Assembly (NCBI GenBank): GCA_019313505.1
Contig: JAFDBA010000024.1
Span: forward strand, 1-24,879
Origin: Deltaproteobacteria bacterium
Lineage (GTDB): Bacteria; Desulfobacterota; Desulfobacteria; Desulfobacterales; UBA11574
Length of the DNA: 24,879 nt
Direction: 5' to 3'
This document shows, in pieces, positions 1 to 7,522 of this stretch; within the stretch, counting starts at the first letter, position 1, and each line of letters begins with the position of its first letter. The notes under the pieces are model-generated. The model had not been told where the DNA came from. It searched no databases and saw only the letters and a list, made by a program, of their open reading frames with translations. The position numbers and the translations under genes were made by a program.

Positions 1-621
1 TGTGCTGAAATATGCAGGTTCAAGGCCATTGCTGTGATCGGAGAAATGGTGTTGACGTTTCCGGAACTTTGTCATAGTTGTGGCGGTTGTATGGAGGTCT
101 GTCCTGAAAAAGCCATCACCGAAACAGGTCGCAACCTGGGTGTAATTGAAACAGGCCACAAAAATAATCTCAATTTTATACACGGTAGGTTAAGGATCGG
201 TGAGGCCATGTCACCTCCTCTAATCAAAGAGGTTCGGTCATATACCCGTTCTGATAAGCTAACCATCATCGACGCTCCTCCCGGTACTTCATGTCCCGTG
301 ATCGCCGCTATGAAGGGAGCTGATTTCGTCTTGATGGTAACCGAACCGACGCCCTTCGGCCTGCACGATCTTAAACTTGCTGTTGAGGCGGTGAAAATTC
401 TTGGAATTCCGAGGGGTCTGATTATTAATCGCTCGGATATCGGTAATAATCGGGTGAAGGAATACGCTGCAAAAGAAAGTCTGCCTATTTTAATGGAGAT
501 TCCCTTTGATCGTGAAATAGCGGAAACTTATTCAAGGGGCAAACTAATTGTTGAAGAACTGCCGGGATGGAAAGATAAATTTTTGGAATTATACGATAAT
601 ATTAAAGAAATAGTCGTTTGA
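1..621 (+). CDS. Ferredoxin-containing MinD/Mrp-type P-loop ATPase, 5' truncated
   Basis: The reading frame is open from base 1, so the gene starts outside the window and the Walker A loop is not visible. What remains is a bacterial-ferredoxin insert followed by the ATPase C-terminal half. A cysteine pair (CAEICRF) and the cluster motif CHSCGGCMEVCPEKAI appear to be the end of a two-[4Fe-4S] ferredoxin domain. Next comes the switch II-like motif DAPPGTSCPVI and the MVTEPTPFGLHDL segment typical of MinD-superfamily ATPases. Family members bind ATP and Fe-S clusters and are thought to help assemble or transfer clusters; the exact substrate is unknown. The gene is followed after 16 bases by a homologous gene, so the two probably form an operon and perhaps a heterodimer. 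The methionine at base 34 lies inside the ferredoxin domain and is not a believable start. Confidence 0.9.
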   Translation, partial: CAEICRFKAIAVIGEMVLTFPELCHSCGGCMEVCPEKAITETGRNLGVIETGHKNNLNFIHGRLRIGEAMSPPLIKEVRSYTRSDKLTIIDAPPGTSCPVIAAMKGADFVLMVTEPTPFGLHDLKLAVEAVKILGIPRGLIINRSDIGNNRVKEYAAKESLPILMEIPFDREIAETYSRGKLIVEELPGWKDKFLELYDNIKEIVV

Positions 622-637
622 AGGAGAAAAGTTTTTA

Positions 638-1522
638 ATGAAAGAGATAGTTGTCATAAGCGGAAAAGGCGGTACCGGAAAGACGAGTCTTATGGCGGCT
701 TTTGCCTCATTGGCCAAAGACAAGGTCCTTTGTGATGCCGATGTAGATGCAGCCGATCTTCATCTGCTCACAGACCCGGAAATAAAAGAACGCCATGATT
801 TTCAGGGCGGCTGCATCGCGGTTATTAATCCGGATAAATGTACCGAATGTGGCCTTTGCAGGGATTTATGTCGCTGGGAAGCCATAAGCGAACAGTTTGA
901 AGTCGATTCTATTGAATGTGAGGGATGTGGTGTTTGTGTCGATTTTTGCCCTGAGCAGGCCATTGATTTTCCAATACAGACTTGCGGCCAATGGTTTATT
1001 TCCGATACACGCTTTGGCCCCATGGTCCATGCCAGATTAGGAATCGCTGAAGAAAATTCTGGCAAACTTGTTACACTTGTCAGGCAGGAGGCTAAAAAAC
1101 TTGCCGAAAAGCAGAATTTGAATCTTCTTATCACCGACGGACCACCTGGCATCGGATGTCCGGTAATTGCTTCTATCGGCGGGGCTACTGTCCTTCTCAT
1201 TGTAACCGAGCCGACAGTTTCAGGATTGCATGATATGGAACGGGTCGCACAATTGGCCGCTCATTTTAAGGTCCCGGGCATGGTGTGTGTGAACAAATTT
1301 GATCTTAACCTTGACCAGACACAGGCCATTGAGAAACTGGCAAAAGAAAAAAAAATGGCGGTTCTGGGACGGATTCCTTTTGATCCTGTTTTTACAAAAT
1401 CGATGGTGCAGGGGAAAACCATCTTTGAATACAAAACAGAATCAAAAATCGGTCAGGCGGTTGAACAGATATGGAAAAAAATTATTGAATCCCCTGTAAT
1501 GAACGGAAAAGGAAAAGTCTGA
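638..1522 (+). CDS. Ferredoxin-containing MinD/Mrp-type P-loop ATPase
   Basis: This is a complete 294-residue paralogue of the preceding gene. The N-terminus carries the deviant Walker A loop GKGGTGKTS (about residues 9-17), then CDADVDAADLH, as in Mrp/MinD/NifH-like ATPases. Two [4Fe-4S] motifs follow, CTECGLCRDLC and CEGCGVCVDFCPEQAI (about residues 68-110), inserted as a ferredoxin domain. DGPPGIGCPVIAS is the switch II region. The likely role is ATP-dependent Fe-S cluster or metal-cofactor handling in the cytoplasm; this is inferred from the family and from the neighbouring NifX-like genes. The start is supported by AAGGAG at 621-626, eleven bases upstream. The stop codon TGA lies at the very edge of a dispersed repeat element, so the element may have supplied or replaced the natural 3' end. 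Confidence 0.92.
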   Translation: MKEIVVISGKGGTGKTSLMAAFASLAKDKVLCDADVDAADLHLLTDPEIKERHDFQGGCIAVINPDKCTECGLCRDLCRWEAISEQFEVDSIECEGCGVCVDFCPEQAIDFPIQTCGQWFISDTRFGPMVHARLGIAEENSGKLVTLVRQEAKKLAEKQNLNLLITDGPPGIGCPVIASIGGATVLLIVTEPTVSGLHDMERVAQLAAHFKVPGMVCVNKFDLNLDQTQAIEKLAKEKKMAVLGRIPFDPVFTKSMVQGKTIFEYKTESKIGQAVEQIWKKIIESPVMNGKGKV

Positions 1523-1683
1523 TGGCGTCGTAAAAAGTCTCATCTACTGCGTTGTAGTATTTTTTCAGACACTCGGCATACTAAATGTATGGCCTCGTTC
1601 CTGAAAAAATACTACGCCTTGTATATGAACCTTATTTACTTAGCCATATATAGTTGAATTCGTAACTTTTTACGAATTCATCA
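1520..1683. repeat. Dispersed inverted-repeat (MITE/REP-like) element, copy 1
   Basis: Imperfect terminal inverted repeats bound the element: TGATGGCGTCGTAAAAAGT at 1520-1538 and its near complement at 1665-1683, matching at all but three central bases. Inside, a perfect 15-base inverted repeat pairs 1554-1568 with 1601-1615 around a smaller CATAC/GTATG hairpin. No coding capacity is visible. The core CGTAAAAAGTC at the ends recurs at 10890-11014 and 17023-17146, so this is a family. Mobilisation by a transposase in trans is inference. Confidence 0.75.
1655..1680. repeat. Perfect 10-bp hairpin before the NifX-like gene
   Basis: TGAATTCGTA and TACGAATTCA form a perfect stem around a six-base ACTTTT loop. 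It lies at the right end of the repeat element and about 20 bases before the ribosome binding site of the next gene. There is no T-run after it, so it is unlikely to be an intrinsic terminator. It could stabilise a processed transcript or merely be part of the element. Confidence 0.6.
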
Positions 1684-1717
1684 ACATTAAAAATAAAATA
1701 AAGGAGAATTTTGTATC

Positions 1718-2104
1718 ATGGAAAACGGAAGAATAGCTATTCCGTCTATGGAAAAAGGCGGACTGGACGGTCAAAGGTCAGGCCATTTTGGTCACTGTGA
1801 TGTTTTTACTCTGGTGGATGTGGAAGAAGGGAAGATCAAGGAAATCACCACCATCTCAAATCAGAGTCATGTCCAGGGAGGATGTATGGTCCCCGTCAAC
1901 CTCCTGGCCGAAAACAATGTAAATGCTTTAATTGTAGGAGGCATCGGTATGCGCCCGCTCATGGGATTCAGACAGGTGGGTATTGATGTTTATCACGATG
2001 CCGAACGTCCTGAAATAAGACCGGTTGTGGAAGACCTGATAGCAGGAAAATTGCCGATAATTTCGGATGATCAGGTTTGCGGCGGAGGCCAAGGTGGCGT
2101 ATAA
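1718..2104 (+). CDS. NifX/NifB-family dinitrogenase iron-molybdenum cofactor-type protein
   Basis: The 128-residue protein matches the small single-domain NifX/NafY/NifB-C-terminal fold that binds Fe-S or Fe-Mo precursor clusters. Seen features are the N-terminal strand RIAIPS, the GHFGHCDVFTLVDV segment, GGCMVPVNLLAENNVNALIVGGIGMRPL, and a cysteine/glycine-rich tail (CGGGQGGV). Comparable genes often sit next to MinD-type ferredoxin ATPases in anaerobes that do not necessarily fix nitrogen. No nif structural gene is in the window, so a nitrogenase role should not be assumed. AAGGAG about 13 bases upstream of the ATG supports the start. The next gene is a second member of the same family, 31 bases downstream. 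Confidence 0.88.
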   Translation: MENGRIAIPSMEKGGLDGQRSGHFGHCDVFTLVDVEEGKIKEITTISNQSHVQGGCMVPVNLLAENNVNALIVGGIGMRPLMGFRQVGIDVYHDAERPEIRPVVEDLIAGKLPIISDDQVCGGGQGGV

Positions 2105-2135
2105 ATAAAGATAAACTGATTCGGAGTGTGACATA

Positions 2136-2495
2136 ATGAAAATAGCTGTAACATCCAAGGGTACTGATCTTGACTCACAGGTTGACCCTCGCTTCGGGCG
2201 AGCCGCATATATACTTATCGTCGATTCTAAAACCTTTGACTTTGAGGTTCTGGATAACAAGGAAAATGTAAATGCACTTAAAGGGGCCGGCATTCAGGCG
2301 GCCGGCATGGTGAGCGATAAGGGCGCAGAGGTTTTGCTTACCGGATTCTGCGGACCTAATGCATTTAAAACCTTAAATGCCGCAAAAATCAAGGTGGCTT
2401 CTGATGCCAAAGGCACCGTCAGAGATGCTGCAACGTCCTTTATTCAAGGGGAATTGACTATTTCTGATCAGGCAAATGTTGAAGGTCAATGGTAA
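2136..2495 (+). CDS. NifX/NifB-family small cluster-binding protein
   Basis: The 119-residue protein shows the classic NifX-type pattern: MKIAVTSKGTDLDSQVDPRFGRAAYILIVD at the N-terminus, with SQVDPRFGRA as the signature, and GAGIQAAGMVSDKGAEVLLTG in the middle. It is a paralogue of the preceding gene and probably co-transcribed with it. CGGAGTG about ten bases before the ATG is a plausible ribosome binding site. Its stop is only 11 bases from the stop of the convergent oleB gene, and no terminator hairpin is visible between them, so transcripts may overlap. A general metal-cluster carrier role is inferred from the family. Confidence 0.9.
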   Translation: MKIAVTSKGTDLDSQVDPRFGRAAYILIVDSKTFDFEVLDNKENVNALKGAGIQAAGMVSDKGAEVLLTGFCGPNAFKTLNAAKIKVASDAKGTVRDAATSFIQGELTISDQANVEGQW

Positions 2496-2506
2496 GGGTG
2501 CTATAA

Positions 2507-3421
2507 TCAAATCGGGTGCTTTTTCAGAAAATTCTTAACCAGCGGAATAATTCTTCCTGCCACATCTTCAAGAACATAATGGCCCGCATCTTTAAATGCA
2601 TGGACCTCTGCATTTGGGAAACGGCGCTGCCACTCGGAAAGGTATGTGGAATCAAAAACAAAATCGTGCTCGCCCCAGCAGACAAGCATGGGGATATGAC
2701 TGAGTTTATACAGGTTTTCATCAACATATTTGACAAGACTATAGCTTGGATCCTTCTCGCTGACAGGAATATCCTGAACAAACTTTAATGTTGCGATCCT
2801 GTTATTCCAGCTGTTGTACGGAGCTATGAGGCCTGATTTAACATCTTTTTTCATCCCTTTGTAAGATGCCATGTAGAGCGCACCACAGGCAAACAGATTG
2901 AATCCTTGCACCGCCAGTATCGCAAATGGAGTGACATTCCGCATCAATCTGAGTCTTATGGGAAGCGTTTTCCCCCTGGGCGGAAGAAAGGCGGCGGTGT
3001 TCATAATGACAATTCGACCTATCACTTGCGGGTATCTTAAAGCATAGGCCATACCGATCATCCCACCCCAGTCGTGGAGCACCAGTGTAATTTTATCCTT
3101 TAACCCAAGGTGATCAAGGAGGGTACCCAAATCGTGGACACGGCTTTTCAATCTGTAATCGTATTGTTTAATGCCGGGTTTATCAGACAGACCGCACCCG
3201 ATATGATCCGGCACCACGGTACGGTATCGGTTTGACAAACCCTGGATCAGATCGCGAAAATAGAAAGACCAGGTTGGATTTCCGTGAATCATTATAACAG
3301 GATCACCGGTTCCCTGGTCCAGGAAATGATACTTCAAACCGTTTATTTCCATGTAATGTGAGGTAAACGGGTAAAGATGATGGAATGCAGAAATATTAAC
3401 CGGTCTGTTTTTTTTCACCAC
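2507..3421 (-). CDS. oleB: OleB-like alpha/beta hydrolase (haloalkane dehalogenase fold)
   Basis: The 304-residue protein has the haloalkane dehalogenase-type hydrolase pattern: oxyanion motif HGNPTW (46-51), PDHIGCGLSDKP, nucleophile motif HDWGG with Asp117, acid candidate Asp253 in WGEHDFVFD, and catalytic His281 in DAGHYVLED. OleB proteins use this aspartate-nucleophile fold to decarboxylate beta-lactones to olefins in head-to-head hydrocarbon synthesis. The OleB assignment rests on these motifs and on overlap with an oleA-like gene. The start is GTG, either at 3421 or the next codon; it overlaps the oleA stop by 7 bases, implying translational coupling. OleC (beta-lactone synthetase) and OleD (reductase) are not in the window. 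A simple haloalkane dehalogenase-like hydrolase is the main alternative. Confidence 0.85.
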   Translation of the reverse strand: MVKKNRPVNISAFHHLYPFTSHYMEINGLKYHFLDQGTGDPVIMIHGNPTWSFYFRDLIQGLSNRYRTVVPDHIGCGLSDKPGIKQYDYRLKSRVHDLGTLLDHLGLKDKITLVLHDWGGMIGMAYALRYPQVIGRIVIMNTAAFLPPRGKTLPIRLRLMRNVTPFAILAVQGFNLFACGALYMASYKGMKKDVKSGLIAPYNSWNNRIATLKFVQDIPVSEKDPSYSLVKYVDENLYKLSHIPMLVCWGEHDFVFDSTYLSEWQRRFPNAEVHAFKDAGHYVLEDVAGRIIPLVKNFLKKHPI

Positions 3422-4455
3422 TTAATCCCCAGCATCAGACAATTCAGGCCGCTGCCGATACCGAAAAAACCAACAAGATCATTTTTAATAAGAAATTCCC
3501 GTTCCTCGGCAATTGCAGCCGTGATGGGGAGGGATACCGTACCTATGTTCCCGAGGTGTTTGAACGTGGTAAAATCCTTCTCTTTTGGGATCCCGATTGA
3601 CTCGAGTATATTTCTCTGATGGGTTTCGCCCACCTGATGGCAAATAACCTTGTCCGGCTTATCATCCGGCCAGGACAATTTTTTCTTAAACGCTTTGTAT
3701 GTTTCTATGCCCAGGACCACACCGTGCTGCAAAACACCTACGGAATCTGTCTGCATGACATGGAGCCCGCTGGCCGGAATGCCGGTATCCGGCCCCCATC
3801 GGCACAGTGTATGATGTCTGGTCGCACTTCTTACGACCCCTCCCAAAAGACGATGCCCCCTATTGGAAATAGATGCTTCTGTCAAAAGGACTGCCACAGC
3901 CCCTGATCCTCCGGTTAGCGTCGCGACGGTCTTTTTAAAATGATCCATATCCCTGGTTTCAAGAAGACGTTCAATGGTAAAATCGACGATCTGTCTTGCG
4001 GACTCGCACGACACCACAAGACCGGCCTTGATATGGCCAAGCTCTATTGCATTTGCCACATGGATCATTCCGTTTAAAACCCCCAGGCAGGCATTTGAAA
4101 CATCGTAAACCTGGGTTTTGGATCCAAGTCTAAGACCATGGGATATGGCGCAGGCTGTTGCTGGTTCTAAATTGTCCCTGCAAACACCGCCATATACGAG
4201 AATGCCAATATCTTCAGGAGAAATCAAGGAAGCATTTAAGGCTTTTTGTCCTGCTTTTGTGGCGCCTTCATACATGGAGAATCCAGGATCCCAGAATCTG
4301 CGCTCCCGAATTCCGGTGAGCGCCTCCAGTTGTCCCTTTTGAAAATGGAGGGCTTTATATAAGGGTTCAAGCCGCTTTTCAATATCATCTGATGTGACCA
4401 CATTGGGAGCCAGTTCATACCCGAATGAGTCGATATACACCTTTGTATATAACAT
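3415..4455 (-). CDS. oleA: OleA-like thiolase-fold enzyme (head-to-head acyl condensation)
   Basis: The 346-residue protein resembles KAS III (FabH) but carries OleA hallmarks. Cys123 sits in SNACLGVLNGM, equivalent to NACLAFINGM of Xanthomonas OleA. Glu97 in NLEPATA matches the cross-subunit glutamate (Glu117 of Xanthomonas OleA) that acts as base. His273 in CHQVGETHQ and Asn303 in LGNIG complete the active site, and the C-terminus has GIGSGLNC, as in OleA. OleA joins two fatty acyl-CoA chains to a beta-keto acid. Here the gene follows the dehydratase gene after 79 bases and overlaps oleB, so it probably belongs to the same operon. That suggests its acyl substrate comes from, or is linked to, the Pfa-type enzymes upstream. 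No strong Shine-Dalgarno sequence is visible. Confidence 0.87.
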   Translation of the reverse strand: MLYTKVYIDSFGYELAPNVVTSDDIEKRLEPLYKALHFQKGQLEALTGIRERRFWDPGFSMYEGATKAGQKALNASLISPEDIGILVYGGVCRDNLEPATACAISHGLRLGSKTQVYDVSNACLGVLNGMIHVANAIELGHIKAGLVVSCESARQIVDFTIERLLETRDMDHFKKTVATLTGGSGAVAVLLTEASISNRGHRLLGGVVRSATRHHTLCRWGPDTGIPASGLHVMQTDSVGVLQHGVVLGIETYKAFKKKLSWPDDKPDKVICHQVGETHQRNILESIGIPKEKDFTTFKHLGNIGTVSLPITAAIAEEREFLIKNDLVGFFGIGSGLNCLMLGIKW

Positions 4456-4534
4456 AGAAATATACTCGCAAATCTTTTTGACAGGACATCAGGATTAACT
4501 TGATAATATATGAACTTCCCTTATCCTGTCTAAT

Positions 4535-7522
4535 TTATATCGGCATTAAGCGAAAACCAAAATTTTCCATTTGATAAATATACAGCCCGTCAACTTTCAG
4601 GAATCCGTTTGCATATATGGTCGGGACCGGTGTGTTAATAATTTTAGTTACCACGGCTTCAACTTCAACCGTTTTATTTTCCGGAATCACCTGACCCCGG
4701 TAGATCCAGTTATGAGGTTCCCCGGTAATAAGCTCAAACCTGTGACTGTCAACCAGATCCTCCCATCGGTCAATTGCCATAAACTTGACAAGCTGAAGAA
4801 ACGATTCTATTCCCAAAGAGCCAGGCCATACGGGATCCTGGCAAAAATGAGCCTTGAAGAACCACTCATCCGGATCGACTTCTTTTACACCGTGAATAAA
4901 ACCCAGGCCTTCAGGGCCGCCCTTTGGAACATAGGTGTCAATTCTGTCGATCATGCGAAGCGCTTTTGCCGGCATTGTCAAAGAAGGTGCGGAATGTACA
5001 TCCGGATCATCAGGCCGGTAAGGGGCCTGATTTTCAAAGTTGCAGGAACGGCTCCGGTGTAGTTCATCCGCTGTGGGACAATAGACTTGCTGCTCTGCCC
5101 CCCGGATGCCGACCTGCTGAGCCAGGGCCTGTTCAGTGAAAAAACCGAAATATGTATCCCCCGAATAAACCATTTCAGCATCCTGAAAAACCTCAAAATC
5201 GAAATGTTCGATAATCATCTCTCCGGCTTCGGAAACTTTTGTCATCCGGGCACGCATGGATAGTGTTTTTTTGTCCGGTAAAATTATACGATTCAACACG
5301 GCATTCCCGCCAAGATTTCTGAATTTCAGATCTTTTTCACTTTTAAGGGCGGATCCCAGATAAGCGGCCAGCCATCCACACGGCTGAAGTGCAATTTCGA
5401 GCAACACACAAAAAGGCATGGAAGATGATCGATCTGCTTTGAAGTACCATGCATCAGGCGACATTTCATATTCGGCTTCTATCCACCCCCCTGGTTTCAA
5501 AACCCATGCTTCGGGCTCGACGGTAACAATACGGTCCAAAAAGGAATATGGCGGTCCCGGAAGTCTGGCAATTACCCTGTTTTTGTCAAACACTTTGTAC
5601 GGCTCACCGAATGCTTGGGAAGGCTTGCCAACGGCAAATGCCAGTATTTTGTCACGGTCATAAATGGCCGGTTGCCGGATACTGGTTGCTGGTTGCTGGT
5701 TGCTGGTTGCTGGATACTGGTTGCTGGTTGCTGGTTGCTGGTTGCTCGTTGCTGGGCACTGGGTACTGGGTATTGAACCTTGAACCTTGAACCTGGAACC
5801 CTGAACCTTCAACCCTTTCTTTTCCCACACCGCCTCTATCTCTTCACGGACAACACCTGTCATTTTTATGGACATGTCCTTAAACAACACAATCCGCCGG
5901 CCGTCGGCATACATCAATGCATCGGCAATCACATACGGTTCAGGAAAGTACCCGAGTTCCTTTATTTCTACTTCATACCAAACATGCCGGGTTGCCGGGG
6001 TTACCGGCCCACGGCATTTGAGTACGCTTTCAACCCCCACAACCGGTTCATAGCAGACCCCGGGCTTTGCCGTTACCCATCCCATGCGCTGGATAAACAC
6101 TCTGAGCGTATGTGCACAGCATTCATACATCAGGGTTCCCGGCATGACCATGTCATCCATGAAGTGGCAGGTCAGAAACCAGTCATCCGGATTGATGTCG
6201 GCTTCTGCCCGGATCAGGCCCAGCCCATAACGCCCGCCCTCGGAATCGATCAGTAAAATCCGGTTTATCAGTTTCATCCTCCCGCCGGGCAGCCTGAGTA
6301 ATTCGGCAAGTTCGATTCCACGAAAAAAAGGGCCGAAACACCCTGCAAGATCACCGCGTCTCAGCGCTTCCAGCGCATCATCCGTGTAGCTTTCCGTGTA
6401 AACCGGGACAAGGTCTTTCCAGTCCGACGGCTTTTTACCCGCCCTGGGGCAGGTATCTTCCTCGGTTAAAATAATTCCCCCCGAATTTCGCACTTCTTCA
6501 TGGGTAAAGAAACCGGCACATCCGTTATGCATGCTAATCAGATGGCTGTTGCCGATAAAGCCTTCAAACCTGAAAAAGAAAAGATACGTATCTCCCTGGC
6601 GCACAAAATGGTCAATGTCGATCTCATAGCGAATAACATCACCCGGCAGGGGAAGTCCGCGGTGGAATTTAACGACCGCATCCAGGAGCCGGTAACTCCT
6701 CTCTCCTTTGACTGCATGGTCGATGCCAAGGTACGAGCACAAAAAAAGGTCGGCCTGCCCTGCTTCGACCGATATGCACACCGGAGCATGACCGCCGTCT
6801 AAATACCATGCCCCGGGAAGTACATCATGTTCCGTAACCACCCGCCCTGAGCCCAAAGATCTTTTTTCTCCTTCCACCGAAATGATCCTGTCCACAAGCA
6901 TGAGGGGTTCATCCGGGAGTCGCACCCTTACTTTGTAAGAATCGACGACCGCAAACTCCGAACCAAGTACACGGGCAACCGAGCCGGTGGCAAATTCCAG
7001 GCACATGTCACGACTGAAAGCAGGCTCAACCGGATCTTTTATTTTTTCTGTTTGTTCTATGTTTTCTAAACCGAATTCTCCAACCGGTAAGCCGGTATCT
7101 GAAATCATGGTCTCAATGAGACGCGTTTGTGTGTCAAAAGTTTTTTCAAAGCCTCTGGTCAACTCATTTGAAAAATCAAGAAAGGTCTTATGAGCATCGG
7201 CGGTAGCTTTATTGCTTTCTGTCAGAGAGTTCAGCAGTTCTGGATAATGGATGCTGGGGGGTGGGTGCTGGATACTGGATATTGGATGCTCGTCGCTGGA
7301 TGCTCGTTGCTGGATGCTGGATACTGGATGCTGGATGCTGGATACTGGTTGCTCGTTGCTGGTTGCTGGTTGCTGACCTCTGTCCTCTGACCTCTGACCT
7401 CTGTCCCTTGTCTCGGGCATTGAAGGGCACGGTATCTTTCCACCCACAATCAGCTTTATCTGAAGATCTGGTTTTTGTTCTATAATTTCACTGATAGTCG
7501 GGGTACATGTATCGGCACCCAT
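4535..7522 (-). CDS. PfaC-type dehydratase half: four hotdog domains (two double-hotdog DH units)
   Basis: The 995-residue protein corresponds to the C-terminal half of PfaC, the dehydratase/isomerase part of polyunsaturated fatty acid synthases. Four hotdog domains can be seen at about 195-340, 410-555, 650-795 and 848-993. The second and fourth carry FabA-like active sites: TCHFMDDMVMPG with His453 and KAHFCQDPVWPG with His892. The first and third lack that histidine but keep an acidic residue (Glu253 in CISVEAG, Glu709 in LLEIALQP). This fits the double-hotdog arrangement in which one half gives His and the other the acid. A helical AHKTFLDF stretch (about 95-145) precedes them. Residues 38-93 and 575-618 are low-complexity linkers encoded by heptamer arrays. 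The start ATG directly follows an in-frame TGA and lies 43 bases inside the upstream gene; AGGTGG is about 12 bases upstream. No ACP, AT or KR domain is present. Confidence 0.87.
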   Translation of the reverse strand: MGADTCTPTISEIIEQKPDLQIKLIVGGKIPCPSMPETRDRGQRSEDRGQQPATSNEQPVSSIQHPVSSIQQRASSDEHPISSIQHPPPSIHYPELLNSLTESNKATADAHKTFLDFSNELTRGFEKTFDTQTRLIETMISDTGLPVGEFGLENIEQTEKIKDPVEPAFSRDMCLEFATGSVARVLGSEFAVVDSYKVRVRLPDEPLMLVDRIISVEGEKRSLGSGRVVTEHDVLPGAWYLDGGHAPVCISVEAGQADLFLCSYLGIDHAVKGERSYRLLDAVVKFHRGLPLPGDVIRYEIDIDHFVRQGDTYLFFFRFEGFIGNSHLISMHNGCAGFFTHEEVRNSGGIILTEEDTCPRAGKKPSDWKDLVPVYTESYTDDALEALRRGDLAGCFGPFFRGIELAELLRLPGGRMKLINRILLIDSEGGRYGLGLIRAEADINPDDWFLTCHFMDDMVMPGTLMYECCAHTLRVFIQRMGWVTAKPGVCYEPVVGVESVLKCRGPVTPATRHVWYEVEIKELGYFPEPYVIADALMYADGRRIVLFKDMSIKMTGVVREEIEAVWEKKGLKVQGSRFKVQGSIPSTQCPATSNQQPATSNQYPATSNQQPATSIRQPAIYDRDKILAFAVGKPSQAFGEPYKVFDKNRVIARLPGPPYSFLDRIVTVEPEAWVLKPGGWIEAEYEMSPDAWYFKADRSSSMPFCVLLEIALQPCGWLAAYLGSALKSEKDLKFRNLGGNAVLNRIILPDKKTLSMRARMTKVSEAGEMIIEHFDFEVFQDAEMVYSGDTYFGFFTEQALAQQVGIRGAEQQVYCPTADELHRSRSCNFENQAPYRPDDPDVHSAPSLTMPAKALRMIDRIDTYVPKGGPEGLGFIHGVKEVDPDEWFFKAHFCQDPVWPGSLGIESFLQLVKFMAIDRWEDLVDSHRFELITGEPHNWIYRGQVIPENKTVEVEAVVTKIINTPVPTIYANGFLKVDGLYIYQMENFGFRLMPI
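5670..5816. repeat. Heptanucleotide tandem array, 21 units, inside a coding linker
   Basis: Twenty-one consecutive seven-base units run without phase loss. Most are GGTTGCT, with GGATACT, GGGTACT and, at the right end, GAACCTT/GAACCCT variants. The array totals 147 bases, or 49 codons. On the minus strand it encodes the linker between hotdog domains 2 and 3, with the heptapeptide QQPATSN repeated. Units differ by single bases, so the array is degenerate rather than a fresh slippage product. Confidence 0.88.
7242..7409. repeat. Heptanucleotide tandem array, 24 units, near the 5' end of the dehydratase gene
   Basis: Twenty-four phased seven-base units (GGATGCT, GGATACT, GGTTGCT, CGTTGCT, then GACCTCT and GTCCTCT) cover 168 bases. 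They encode about residues 38-93 of the dehydratase protein, seen as repeating SSIQHP, QQPATSN and RGQRSED peptides. The unit family is shared with the array at 5670-5816. The region lies before the first recognisable domain. Confidence 0.88.

Noticed and set aside
802..1200. 132-codon minus-strand frame opposite the second ferredoxin-ATPase
   Set aside because: It is antisense to the conserved ferredoxin and switch II regions and has no recognisable domain.
1718..2495. Evidence for nitrogen fixation
   Set aside because: NifX-type small proteins occur widely without nitrogenase; no nifHDK or nifENB gene is visible.
4571..6802. Several open frames on the plus strand opposite the dehydratase gene
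   Set aside because: They are short, have no family-like sequence and lie antisense to strongly conserved hotdog domains.
5670..7409. Possible CRISPR arrays in the GGTTGCT/GGATGCT-rich regions
   Set aside because: The period is seven bases with no spacers and no cas genes nearby; the arrays are also translated as linkers.
7480..7522. Programmed -1 frameshift joining KS-CLF and dehydratase
   Set aside because: No X-XXY-YYZ slippery heptamer is present in the overlap, and the second gene has its own ATG directly after an in-frame TGA with a weak ribosome site upstream.
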